Positions 27,051 through 35,266 of a stretch of DNA of 64,000 nucleotides are shown here, piece after piece. Every line of letters begins with the position of its first letter. Positions within the stretch are counted from its first letter, which is position 1. Source of the DNA: a virus; IMG/VR virus record IMGVR_UViG_3300022514_000030, positions 62,001 to 126,000 of that record. One strand, 5' to 3'. The position numbers were made by a program, and so were the translations under genes. Under the pieces are notes generated by a model. The model was not told the origin of the DNA. It was given only the letters and a program-made list of their open reading frames with translations, and did no database searches.

Positions 27051-27180
27051 CGAGGCAGGCTGGGATTTGCACCCAGCATGGTGGCCTTTCCGCTGCCACC
27101 TCGGGGCTTATACCAAGCAGTGGGCAGGAGCCTTGCGGTCCTCCACATCCCTAGCGTTTACCTATTCCGCCACTGCCTCG
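27051..27180 (-). ncRNA. Unusual 130-nt tRNA-like RNA
   Basis: The ends pair over 8 bp (CGAGGCAG/CTGCCTCG). The start TGGCGGAATAGGTAAACGC is a near-perfect tRNA-Leu D-arm sequence, and the 3' part has a T-arm (CTGGG-TGCAAAT-CCCAG). Instead of a 7-nt anticodon loop, CTAGG and CTTGG enclose a 32-nt insert forming a hairpin (GTGG-AGGA...TCCT-CCAC) capped by GCAA. A second arm GGTGGC...GCCACC takes the variable-arm place. No anticodon can be assigned, and no CCA is encoded. It could be a degenerate tRNA, a tRNA with an insertion, or a tRNA mimic. Confidence 0.65.
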
Positions 27181-27257
27181 AAAGTTTGCTTTAAGAAGCA
27201 TTAAAGCCGGCCCCGGAATACCGTGACCGTGAACTCCTTCTACACATGGTAGATGAG

Positions 27258-28187
27258 CTATTTCCCGCATAAAGCCGCGGACGGATATGCGGTTACAAAT
27301 CCATATCCAGTGTATCTATCAAGCCCTGTTTTCCCTATGTCAACGGTCATAAGCCTTGTAATAGTCTTAAGCTCGCCGGCTGTAGGCTTGCGTCCTGTGC
27401 GCTTCACGAACTTCTCTATTACGCACGCTGCAAAGGCCGCCACATGCGGACAGGCCATAGATGTGCCGCTCATGTTTGCATAACTGGAGTTGATATAGGT
27501 TGATACAATGTCTTCACCCGGTGCGGCTACCTCTACGTGGTCGTTTGTGTTTGTGAAATAGCACGCTGCAAAGTTGTGCTTTATCGCACCAACGGAAAGC
27601 GTCTCGGGATACGCCGCCGGATAGTCAAGCTCAATAGTGCTGTCATTGCCATCACCGGAATTTCCTGCTGCACACACAACAAGCATGCCGCTTGCAAAGG
27701 CCTTTCTCACAGCAGCGGCAAGCAAAGGATGATGATCAGGCCCGCCAAGGCTCATGTTTATAACATCCACCTTTTCGCCGTTAGGCCCGCGCCAGTTGAC
27801 AGCATAGTCAAGCGCACGAATCACCCTGTCGGTACTGCACTGGCCACTGGCGTCAAACACCTTGATTATGAGCAGCTTGGCGTCCGGCGCGCCACCTCTG
27901 ATCCGTCCGTTTGCGGCTATTATCCCCGCAACGTGCGTTCCGTGTCCGTTCTCGTCCCTGATATCCGATATGCTCTGTCCATCCACCAGGTTCATACCAC
28001 CAATGATATTGGCCTTTAGATCGGGATGGTTCACATCACAGCCGGAGTCTATAACCGCTACTACTACGCCTTTGCCGCTGCACTCCTTCCACAGGTGCTG
28101 GAACCCCATGAGCTTTATGTTGTCGAAGGTGCTGTTCACTGCCTCGAAAACGGTAAGCTCATGCGCTTGTACGTCAAAAAGCTGCAT
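27258..28187 (-). CDS. Subtilisin-family serine protease (intracellular type)
   Basis: The product has about 309 aa, with GGAGGG before the ATG at 28187. The S8 catalytic triad is complete: Asp in VIDSGCD (about residue 47), His in NGHGTHVAG (82) and Ser in SGTSMACPH (243), with the oxyanion Asn in AAGNSG (176). There is no signal peptide, and the short N-terminus resembles intracellular subtilisins, so it probably acts in the host cytoplasm or is packaged in the virion. It sits among tail and head genes, between the coiled-coil fibre and the tRNA-like RNA. It could process virion proteins or degrade host proteins. Confidence 0.9.
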   Translation of the reverse strand: MQLFDVQAHELTVFEAVNSTFDNIKLMGFQHLWKECSGKGVVVAVIDSGCDVNHPDLKANIIGGMNLVDGQSISDIRDENGHGTHVAGIIAANGRIRGGAPDAKLLIIKVFDASGQCSTDRVIRALDYAVNWRGPNGEKVDVINMSLGGPDHHPLLAAAVRKAFASGMLVVCAAGNSGDGNDSTIELDYPAAYPETLSVGAIKHNFAACYFTNTNDHVEVAAPGEDIVSTYINSSYANMSGTSMACPHVAAFAACVIEKFVKRTGRKPTAGELKTITRLMTVDIGKTGLDRYTGYGFVTAYPSAALCGK

Positions 28188-28236
28188 CACTATGTACCCT
28201 CCAAACCCCAGCCTGCTAGTGAGAAGAAGTTAACAA

Positions 28237-28266
28237 CCAGCCATGCAGCATTAGCTGCATGGCTGG
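28237..28266 (-). terminator. Perfect 12-bp hairpin after the tail-fibre gene
   Basis: CCAGCCATGCAG and CTGCATGGCTGG form a perfect stem with a 6-nt loop, 17 nt beyond the fibre stop. On the minus strand it is followed by TTGTTAACTTCTTC, a weak T-run, so it may end or attenuate transcription before the protease gene. Confidence 0.55.
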
Positions 28267-28282
28267 CCGCTGTAAGCTATTA

Positions 28283-29683
28283 TCAGGCGTTAATGTAGTA
28301 CCAGAATGTCACTTTGTCGCCGGGCTGCAGAACTTCAGGAGTGAAGTCTACACCGCGACCGTCAGGCAGCTCAGCGTAGTTGACGCCTTCCTCCTGCAGT
28401 ACACCGTTGAGGAACACACAGAGGCTTCCGTTGCCAGGAGTAAATGCAGGTTTTTCTGCCGGTATGTTGACAACAGAGGATTCTGCATCGATAGGGACGG
28501 TAAACTTGTAGAAAGACCACTTGTGGGCATTGTAGTCGGCAGTTAAAGCATTGATCTGGTTCTGGAGGTTCTGGTCAGCAGCCTGGCGAGCAGAAGCTTC
28601 GCTGTCAATAGCAGCCTGCAGGTCAGCTTCAGCTTGCTGTGCACGGGATGTTTCCGCAGCTATAGCAGCATCTATTGCATCAAGCCTTGCATCGAGGTTT
28701 GCATATTCGCCGCGTGCAGTCGCTATTTCAGCTTCAACAGCATCCAGTCTCGCATCTAACGATGCAAGGCTGAGCCCGCTGTCGCCACCCCCGACAAGGT
28801 TGGCTATGTCATTCTTCAATTCGAGCAGTGCGGCTTCAACAGTGGTTGCCTGGAACTTACCTTCTACGTCAGCTATACCAATGAGCGATGCGCCTTTTCC
28901 TGCCTCATTGGATGCAAGATCCGCATACAGGTTGGTTATGGCTTGCTGACGAGCATTAGCCTCAGCGTCTATTCTGTCGCCTAATGCCTCTTCAGCAGCA
29001 GTGGCCCTTGTTATCTCCTCAGCCAACTGCTCGACCAGGGATTTGCTCAGGTTGGCGTTTCCGTCGCGATCAAGGCTGTACCCTGGACCGTAGAGGTCTT
29101 TGGCGAGCTGGACAATGTTCAGGTGAGCGGTAATATCAGCCGCGCCTTCGACGAACTTCTCGTTTGCTGCAAAAAGCTCGTCGACATCAGCCAAGTTAAA
29201 CCTTCTTGCGTACTGGAAATCAATCTGTACGTCGGCAGCTGGTGCAAATGCTACCTCGGCCTGACTGTCAAAGTAGAAAAGCTGCAACTTGAACGCATTA
29301 GCGCTTTCGTCGAATATTACGCGCCCATATACCTCTTCACCGTTTGGGCCGTAAAGCGGCTCCCCCGTCTCAGCATTCCTTACCGCTGCCTTGTTCTTTG
29401 GGGCGTCGATTATGACACCTTCGACGTTGATGTCATTAGACCCGGTCTTGGGATCGGATGCAGGAATTATCCCTACAGCAGTGAGGTTTACTTCGCTTGC
29501 CCCTGCAGCAACGGTTACACCGCTTACCTGCACGAAGTCAATGAGCTTCCTGGTCTTCAGCGCTTCGTTGTAGTGTGCCGCCCAGTTGATGTCCAGGTTG
29601 TTTTCAACGATCTTTTCACCGATGTGCCTGTTGAGTATCACACCGTCTTTGAGTTGTTCACCACGAAGTTTCATCAATGGCAT
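28283..29683 (-). CDS. Tail fibre with trimeric coiled-coil stalk
   Basis: This 466-aa protein begins LRGEQLKDGVILNRHIGEKI, typical of phage fibre attachment regions. Residues about 215-385 are Ala/Glu/Asp-rich heptads (DARLDAIDAAIAAETSRAQQ and similar), expected to form a trimeric coiled coil. The C-terminal domain (about 390-466) contains VFLNGVLQEEGVNY, the beta unit found in other virion proteins here. The protein may reach the host surface or form part of the baseplate. A strong hairpin follows the gene. Confidence 0.7.
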   Translation of the reverse strand: MPLMKLRGEQLKDGVILNRHIGEKIVENNLDINWAAHYNEALKTRKLIDFVQVSGVTVAAGASEVNLTAVGIIPASDPKTGSNDINVEGVIIDAPKNKAAVRNAETGEPLYGPNGEEVYGRVIFDESANAFKLQLFYFDSQAEVAFAPAADVQIDFQYARRFNLADVDELFAANEKFVEGAADITAHLNIVQLAKDLYGPGYSLDRDGNANLSKSLVEQLAEEITRATAAEEALGDRIDAEANARQQAITNLYADLASNEAGKGASLIGIADVEGKFQATTVEAALLELKNDIANLVGGGDSGLSLASLDARLDAVEAEIATARGEYANLDARLDAIDAAIAAETSRAQQAEADLQAAIDSEASARQAADQNLQNQINALTADYNAHKWSFYKFTVPIDAESSVVNIPAEKPAFTPGNGSLCVFLNGVLQEEGVNYAELPDGRGVDFTPEVLQPGDKVTFWYYINA

Positions 29684-29735
29684 ACTTCAATCATCCTCCC
29701 TGTTCTCGATAGTATCTACTCTTGACAAACCCGGC

Positions 29736-30536
29736 TTAGAACTTCACATCTACCACCTTTACCTGGCTGTACAGGTCTATCTTCACAAGACCCGTACGAA
29801 CAGGAGGCATAGCCATCATGTCGGCGTATGACTCGGGCCAGTCAAGTAGGCTTCCTGTAATGATATAATACCTGCATGCCGTCTTTACGCTATCATCGGT
29901 GTCGTCTATCGTATAGACAGCTTCCTTGTGTACTTGACGGTCGTGCAGGTGCCCCATCATGTAAATGTCCGCTTGAACAATGTCCCTTAGGTTGCGCAGT
30001 GCATTGAGCCTGCCGGATGGACTCCGCGCCGCGGAACGTCCATGCACCGTCAAAACCTTGTAGGTGACATCGCCCACCACCCACTTGTGGAAGGCAGTAT
30101 AGCCCAGGTACGGCACGCAAAGCGATTTGGCAAGCATGTAAACAGGGTCCATGCCCGTGGCAAGCGTTGCACGCATCTCATGGTTTCCGGTGTGCAGGCC
30201 GAGCAGTTTGCCCGCCTGCGCAAGCGGGCGCAGCATCTCCTCAAGCCTCTCATACTGCTGCGGGAAATGGATGTCTTCCTCGTACATGCCAAGCCCAACA
30301 GAAGTGCGTGTAGCGTTCTCCATATAGTCGCCAAGACCGATTGCATAGCAGTCTGGTGTGTTCATGATGTACGAGAGATACTGCCTTAAGAGAGGTGCGT
30401 TATGCTTGCGCGCACCGTAATGCAAATCCGTGATAGGCACTATGGATATCTTGTCGCTGTTGGTTTTGAATACCCGCACATTAAGCTGGGGCGCCTGAGT
30501 ATGGGAGCCTAAAAACAGCTCAAGCTCTGTCTGCAT
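29736..30536 (-). CDS. Calcineurin-like metallophosphoesterase
   Basis: The product has 266 aa from the ATG at 30536. The ATG shares its A with the upstream stop (TGATG) and is preceded by AAGGAGA, so it is translationally coupled. Metal-binding motifs occur in order: DLHYG (D37, H39), GLGDYMEN (D70), TGNHE (117-120), a histidine in VHGRS, and MGHLHD. The family hydrolyses phosphodiesters or phosphomonoesters with two metals. Substrate is not evident; DNA end processing or a nucleotide signal is possible. It is encoded within the packaging and head block. Confidence 0.85.
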   Translation of the reverse strand: MQTELELFLGSHTQAPQLNVRVFKTNSDKISIVPITDLHYGARKHNAPLLRQYLSYIMNTPDCYAIGLGDYMENATRTSVGLGMYEEDIHFPQQYERLEEMLRPLAQAGKLLGLHTGNHEMRATLATGMDPVYMLAKSLCVPYLGYTAFHKWVVGDVTYKVLTVHGRSAARSPSGRLNALRNLRDIVQADIYMMGHLHDRQVHKEAVYTIDDTDDSVKTACRYYIITGSLLDWPESYADMMAMPPVRTGLVKIDLYSQVKVVDVKF

Positions 30537-31732
30537 CAGCACACGTCTCCTTTCTTGCTTCCCATTATTGCGCCCACCATCCTGCACTGAGCTTTTCTCT
30601 GTTCCTCCGTCCCCGAAAAGTCCACCGCCGCAGCTACGGCCTTGGCAAGCGTGACAAACTGCCTGATTCGCTTGCGCTGTAGTATGTTATCAAGCCGCTC
30701 CTGCAGCAGCAGTTCCTCCATCTTCTGCATCTTGTAAAGGTCAAGTATGGTCGTATCAAGCCCGACACTGATGCTCTCCAGCCCGTCAAGAAGGCACTCT
30801 GCTATAAACCTACCGGGCGACTCTAGATCGTTCGCGTCAATGGCATTGAGAAAACCGGCTGCTGAGGACACAGCCTTGCTTCGCAGTTCAAACAGCGCCA
30901 TGGCTGACTGCTGCAGGCGCTTACAGGACTCCACACTGTCTATCCTCGCCTCACGCGCCATAATAGCCAGCCCTTTATCCGCCAGCTCGCCAAACGCGAC
31001 ACCAAGCGTGGTGATAATGTGCTGCACGGCATCAGCGCCACCGGACGCAAAACCCGCAGCCACGTGTCCCGCATCGCCGCCACATGAATCATCGATGGTA
31101 AGCCTAAAGACCTCCATGCCCTGCTCAACCGCATCCGCAAAAGCAAGCATGCGCTTGGTAATCTGAAACTTAAGCTGCGCTTCGTATGCCAGCGACAGCC
31201 TGTCTATCGAGCCGGGGTTTGTATACTCCATGTATGCCAGATTGGAGTAGTGCTCCTCTTCTTTCTCAGCAAGCCTTTGGGTATTGCCGCTGGTATCAAA
31301 AGCGGGGGCTATATTCTTCTGCACAAACTCCCTGAGCCACTCGGTCCGTCTCTTGATATCCTTAAGCAGGGCATATATTTCGGCGCCGCTCGAGCCTGAT
31401 AGGTCGGCGCAGTTAAACTCCTCAAAGCGGTACACCGTCTCGTAATCCCCGCTTTCAACCGCCCTGTCATAGTCCTCAACAGACAATCCGTCAAACATCT
31501 TTCCCTTCAAACAGGAACGGATCTCTGCTGTGCCTTCGTCAATGAGGTCACAAAGCCAGTCCGCCATCGCAAGCAAATCGCTTGCGAGCACTGCGGACGC
31601 GTCAACCAGCTCTGACGGTAGCTCCACCTGGTCTACAGCCCTGCCTTTTTCTACCTGAACGCGGTACTCAAGCGCACGCTTGATGTCAAACCGCGGTGAG
31701 TATCGTATGTAATCATTTTCGTCGAACAACAA
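30536..31732 (-). CDS. Helical protein of unknown function
   Basis: The product has 398 aa from a TTG at 31732, after GAGGAG. It is predicted to be mostly helical, with Glu/Leu/Ala-rich segments and few aromatic residues (LLLQERLDNILQRKRIRQFV near the C-terminus). It lies between the large terminase and the phosphoesterase. A head-assembly or packaging accessory role is inferred only from position. No family was recognised. Confidence 0.5.
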   Translation of the reverse strand: MLFDENDYIRYSPRFDIKRALEYRVQVEKGRAVDQVELPSELVDASAVLASDLLAMADWLCDLIDEGTAEIRSCLKGKMFDGLSVEDYDRAVESGDYETVYRFEEFNCADLSGSSGAEIYALLKDIKRRTEWLREFVQKNIAPAFDTSGNTQRLAEKEEEHYSNLAYMEYTNPGSIDRLSLAYEAQLKFQITKRMLAFADAVEQGMEVFRLTIDDSCGGDAGHVAAGFASGGADAVQHIITTLGVAFGELADKGLAIMAREARIDSVESCKRLQQSAMALFELRSKAVSSAAGFLNAIDANDLESPGRFIAECLLDGLESISVGLDTTILDLYKMQKMEELLLQERLDNILQRKRIRQFVTLAKAVAAAVDFSGTEEQRKAQCRMVGAIMGSKKGDVC

Positions 31733-31745
31733 GCATCAACTCCTC

Positions 31746-32447
31746 TTAGAACCGTCTGCGCGGTGACGGCCCGCCTATATAGCGCCCAAATGTAGAAGGA
31801 CCGCCTACCCCGCCCATCTTCGGTCTGCGCTTGGGAACAAAGCTCTTTGTCGGCTCAGCCAATACGTTCTTCACTACCGCTATCTTCCGCCCAACGTTGA
31901 CCTTGCATATGTCCGAGAAGTGCATCAAAAGACCGTGCACAGCAAGGCCTACGGCGTCAATGATGTGCTCGTCCTCATCGCTGTACACAGGCTCGCCACT
32001 TGCCGCATAGCTTACAACACGGTAGTTGAAGAACTGCCTGATCATGGCTCTGTCATCAGGCGGCAGGGCTATCTGCCCTCTTTCAAACAGGATCTGGAGG
32101 TTGTTCACTATCCAGTGCTTGAGGCGCTTCTTGGAGGGCTCCTTGGTGAACGGGTCCAGTATCTTCACACCATCGGAAAACGTGACGCCTTTGACTTTGT
32201 CAGCAAGACCGGTTTCGGGATGCTCAAGCCCGTACTTGTGCAGCGTCTCCACTTGATACTCACCTGCACCGCGGTCGACGTATATGTAGTCAAGGTCATA
32301 GGTCTCGTTGAGGGATATGATCTTGTTGACGGCGTTATCAAAAGTGAATTTGGAGCGCGGGATCTCGACACGCAAAATAGGCTTGTAAATGCCTTTCTCG
32401 ACGTCGAATTCCACAATCACCATGTTTGTGGCCGCACCGTATTTCAC
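31746..32447 (-). CDS. terL: Terminase large subunit, 3' exon (nuclease domain)
   Basis: It encodes the RNase H-like nuclease half of TerL: YGAATNMVIVEF continues the FGVDWD catalytic strand of the first exon, YIYVDRGAGEYQVE carries the second acidic site, and DEDEHIIDAVGLAVHGLL the third. The nuclease cuts concatemeric DNA at the start and end of packaging. A GTG at 32447 opens the frame, but the true N-terminal continuation comes from the upstream exon by splicing. The C-terminus is basic and Gly/Pro-rich (PSPRRRF). Confidence 0.85.
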   Translation of the reverse strand: MKYGAATNMVIVEFDVEKGIYKPILRVEIPRSKFTFDNAVNKIISLNETYDLDYIYVDRGAGEYQVETLHKYGLEHPETGLADKVKGVTFSDGVKILDPFTKEPSKKRLKHWIVNNLQILFERGQIALPPDDRAMIRQFFNYRVVSYAASGEPVYSDEDEHIIDAVGLAVHGLLMHFSDICKVNVGRKIAVVKNVLAEPTKSFVPKRRPKMGGVGGPSTFGRYIGGPSPRRRF

Positions 32448-32776
32448 GTTGTTACTCCATGCTTATATACATGGGGCCAGGTCATTTCTGCCTGGCTCTC
32501 ACGGCTTTCCCGTGAGGTCGGACCATATCTTGCGCCAGAGTTCCTGGCGACGGCACGCCACCTTTAACCGTTGCCGGCCAAAGGCCCTACTTACATCCCG
32601 GAGGGATGCGTTCGGTGGTCTCTGAACCTTCCTCTGCCTTGCGACAGAGGCTTGGCTGCTGATTGCCCATTGTTGCATCGGCTTGATTTTCAAGCCATCG
32701 CGCCCGCGGTCGCCCGCCACGCTGTGGCTCAAGCCGCTTTAGGGGTTCCCAGCAGTTCGTGCCGTAGGGACAAATA
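32445..32776 (-). ncRNA. Short group I intron in the large terminase gene
   Basis: About 330 nt split TerL between the conserved FGVDWD and YGAAT segments of one catalytic strand. Near the 3' end the minus strand reads AAGATATGGTCC (32520-32531), the P7-type element also seen in the tube-gene intron. The rest is rich in short inverted pairs (GGCTTGAAAATCAAGCC; CCTCACGGGAAAGCCGTGAG; GGCCAGGTCATT...CCTGGCC). No endonuclease gene is inside. The splice sites are approximate. Confidence 0.75.
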
Positions 32777-33673
32777 CCGCTTATCCCAGTCCACACCAAA
32801 CACACGCGGCCCTGCTTTCTCATTGCTGCCGGTCTCGTACTTCAAGCCTATATCCCTGCCGAGCTGGATCGCATGCTCTACATGCTGCCGTATAAACACG
32901 CTCGATGACTCACTGGTGAACTCGGCAGCAACCTCAAGCGCATAAGCATCGCCCGGGAATTCTTCCCTAAGCTGCGCCTCCATCTCGGCATTCCAGTTGG
33001 GATTGACCCACGTGGGATAGTGAAACTCCTGCCAGCCCAGCTCCTTGTTCACGCACCATCTCCTGAAATGGTTGTCGCCGCCTATCGGAGTGGACGCGGC
33101 AACCACCCTTATCCTGTTCGGGTCCTCGAGCTGTAAGGCAAGGAGCGTATTGACGTCCTGCGAAGTAAGATACGCCGCCTCGTCAAGTATCAGCAGATCC
33201 GCCCACTGGCCACGAATATTGGCCGCACCCTTGCCCGTACGGGAGCCGGCACTCATACCCTTGATAACAGACCCGTTGGCAAATTCTATCTCGTGCGGAT
33301 TCCTCACGTCCCTCACAACAGAGGCGGATACATTCTCGCTGTTCGATATAAGCTCGCGGACACGCGTGAAGAACTCGTTGACCTGCGACTCATACGGGGC
33401 TACATAGAGGACCCTGTACGACGGCTTCTGTCCCTTGTTGGGCTGCAGGTAGGCGTGATAGATTGCCATGACGCACGTTACATCGGTTTTACCTGTTCTA
33501 CGCCCCGCCCTTATCACTATCTTCCTCGCTTTGCTCCTCAATATCTCCGCCTGGTACCAGCGCGCATCCCACTTAAGCTCAAGCTTGGCCCACAGGGCAG
33601 GGTCGGATAAGATCCTGAGGAGCCCGAGCTCCTCAGGACTGAGCTGGACATTAGAAGGAGTCGAAGTAGCCAC
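32729..33673 (-). CDS. terL: Terminase large subunit, 5' exon (ATPase domain)
   Basis: The frame starts with GTG at 33673 after AGGAGG. It contains the packaging ATPase: IRAGRRTGKTDV (Walker A, about residues 54-65), LLILDEAAYL (Walker B with the catalytic Glu, about 163-172) and a VVAASTP coupling motif. It ends with GPRVFGVDWDK, the first strand of the nuclease fold. The true exon probably ends near 32774-32777; the remaining codons to the stop at 32729 are intron-derived. Together with the 31746-32447 exon it makes a normal TerL of about 540 aa. Confidence 0.9.
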   Translation of the reverse strand: MATSTPSNVQLSPEELGLLRILSDPALWAKLELKWDARWYQAEILRSKARKIVIRAGRRTGKTDVTCVMAIYHAYLQPNKGQKPSYRVLYVAPYESQVNEFFTRVRELISNSENVSASVVRDVRNPHEIEFANGSVIKGMSAGSRTGKGAANIRGQWADLLILDEAAYLTSQDVNTLLALQLEDPNRIRVVAASTPIGGDNHFRRWCVNKELGWQEFHYPTWVNPNWNAEMEAQLREEFPGDAYALEVAAEFTSESSSVFIRQHVEHAIQLGRDIGLKYETGSNEKAGPRVFGVDWDKRYLSLRHELLGTPKAA

Positions 33674-34142
33674 GGCTTATCCTCCTAGCCTCGCTGCCAA
33701 GCGCAAAGTTAACGGCCATCTTCGATTCCTGCATCGCAGCAACCGCCCTGCGCCTTGCAGTAGCCTTTGCAGCATTGTCAAAGAACCCGCGGCCTATTGA
33801 GTTGCCATTTCTGACACCGGGCGTTGGTCTGTACGTAAACGCTCTTTGCCCCAGTATACCGCCCAGGGTGTAAGCAAGCTGACCGAATGATAACCCCCAC
33901 ATCACCGGACTGGCAACCTTCCACAGTAGCAAATCGAAGGCGGCGCGGCCAGCTGCGCCCACCAGCCCTTCCTTGGGATTTTCCTTCATGCGATTTGCTA
34001 CGTCCCAGGCCGTCAGTCCCACGGTGAGCACGGTGCCGAAGCCTATACCGTGCGGAATAACCGCCTGCTTCAGAAGGTACCCGCCAGCTCTGACATTGTT
34101 GACAGCATTGTTGATAAAGGTAGATGCCTTAAAACCAGGCAA
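33651..34142 (-). CDS. Small protein with hydrophobic helices, upstream of terL
   Basis: The product has 163 aa from a TTG at 34142, after GGGGAG. The central region has Gly/Ala-rich hydrophobic stretches (GIGFGTVLTVGLTAWDVA; SPVMWGLSFGQLAYTLGGILG), followed by an Arg/Ala-rich tail. It overlaps terL by 23 nt. Two further Gly/Ala-rich genes with similar make-up lie upstream, so the three may form a set, perhaps ejected or internal virion proteins. No family was recognised. Confidence 0.45.
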   Translation of the reverse strand: MPGFKASTFINNAVNNVRAGGYLLKQAVIPHGIGFGTVLTVGLTAWDVANRMKENPKEGLVGAAGRAAFDLLLWKVASPVMWGLSFGQLAYTLGGILGQRAFTYRPTPGVRNGNSIGRGFFDNAAKATARRRAVAAMQESKMAVNFALGSEARRISRGYFDSF

Positions 34143-34158
34143 CGACGATCACTCCCCT

Positions 34159-34575
34159 TTAGCCGTTGCGCAACGCATGCAGCGCAAGCGCCAGCTCGCC
34201 ATCAGCCCCCAGATGGTCAAGGAACCCACCTGTTTGTATCTGCTTTTTCTGCAGGTTGGGCGTCCTGGTCTCTCCGGTGAGCGATTCTACATCACCAACG
34301 TTGACGAGCCCCACACTGGCGCGAACCGGACCAGTAGCCAGGCCAACAGCGAACGCGCCGCCCAATACCGTTGGCGTTACCCATCTCCTGTATGCAAAGC
34401 CCAAAGCGTTGTCAGCAGGCTTGATGAACAACGGCTTAACACGCGTCGCGACATTCAATACGTCGTCTGCTACACTGGTCGTATCTTTGAATACGTCACC
34501 AAGAAAACGCCGCGCACCGGATGCGGTATCAAAGATCTTGTCCAGCGTCCGCCCAATCGCAGCACCAGCACCCAT
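34159..34575 (-). CDS. Small Gly/Ala-rich protein
   Basis: It has 138 aa, with GAAGGAGTGG before the ATG. It has one moderately hydrophobic stretch (WVTPTVLGGAFAVGLATGPV) and an N-terminal GAGAAIGRTLDKIF helix. It is similar in composition to its two neighbours, and an internal virion or membrane-interacting role is possible. No family was recognised. Confidence 0.45.
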   Translation of the reverse strand: MGAGAAIGRTLDKIFDTASGARRFLGDVFKDTTSVADDVLNVATRVKPLFIKPADNALGFAYRRWVTPTVLGGAFAVGLATGPVRASVGLVNVGDVESLTGETRTPNLQKKQIQTGGFLDHLGADGELALALHALRNG

Positions 34576-34599
34576 TTAAACCACTCCTTCAGTCAACAA

Positions 34600-35244
34600 T
34601 TACACAAACGGTATACCAGCTATATCAAATTCACCTTCTCTGTTGTGGAACATACCGCCACCACCGGTTATCGCCCTGCCAAGAGTGCCTAACCCCATAA
34701 GACCTCCAGCAGTTATACCCATTCTGATACCCCAAGCACCCCAGTCACGATGACGCGTAACAGGATCCACCATCTTGGGCGAAAACCATGCTTTGGCACC
34801 TGCGCCTAAACTGCTGCGTATCGCCTTTACCCGCTGTGCAGCAGCGGCATTAGCAGCAGCAGTTGCTTGAGAAATGTTATCCTTCAACACGTCGGCAAAA
34901 TACTCAAGAGTGTCAATGTCGCCAGGGCCATAAGTCCTGCCCAGCAACTCAATGGCGTCTGTGCCACCCTTTTTGAAGTAATCAATAGCGTTTTGAAAGT
35001 ACTTGAGCAGCCCTTTATCTTCGCCCAGCTTTTCTATGCTCTTCTTTAGCTGCTCTCCCGCTATCTTTCCGCCCTGCTTCTGCCACGCCTGTGCTACGTT
35101 GTCGGCTACGTCACCAAACACTCTGCGAAACTTGTCATTGCTGGCAATCTCATGAGGCAACCCTTTAAGATCGTCAGCAACCGCCCTCGCCATACGTTGA
35201 GCCCTTGCAAAGCTGTTAGCAGCTATTGTTCCTATTCGCGCCAT
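34600..35244 (-). CDS. Helical protein with Gly-rich C-terminus
   Basis: The product has 214 aa from the ATG at 35244, preceded by GGAGGGG; a longer frame to 35304 lacks a ribosome site. The N-terminal 130 residues are helical and basic (NSFARAQRMARAVADDLKG), then an Ala-rich segment, then GITAGGLMGLGTLGRAITGG, a glycine-zipper-like hydrophobic stretch. It resembles ejection or internal virion proteins that insert into membranes. That is inference only. Confidence 0.45.
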   Translation of the reverse strand: MARIGTIAANSFARAQRMARAVADDLKGLPHEIASNDKFRRVFGDVADNVAQAWQKQGGKIAGEQLKKSIEKLGEDKGLLKYFQNAIDYFKKGGTDAIELLGRTYGPGDIDTLEYFADVLKDNISQATAAANAAAAQRVKAIRSSLGAGAKAWFSPKMVDPVTRHRDWGAWGIRMGITAGGLMGLGTLGRAITGGGGMFHNREGEFDIAGIPFV

Positions 35245-35266
35245 ATCGTCCCCTCCACACGCATAG

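Noticed and set aside
27051-27180. Selenocysteine tRNA or tmRNA
   Set aside because: The 8-bp acceptor recalls tRNA-Sec, but there is no UCA anticodon loop or 6-bp D stem, and it is too long; it is far too short and lacks a tag ORF for tmRNA.
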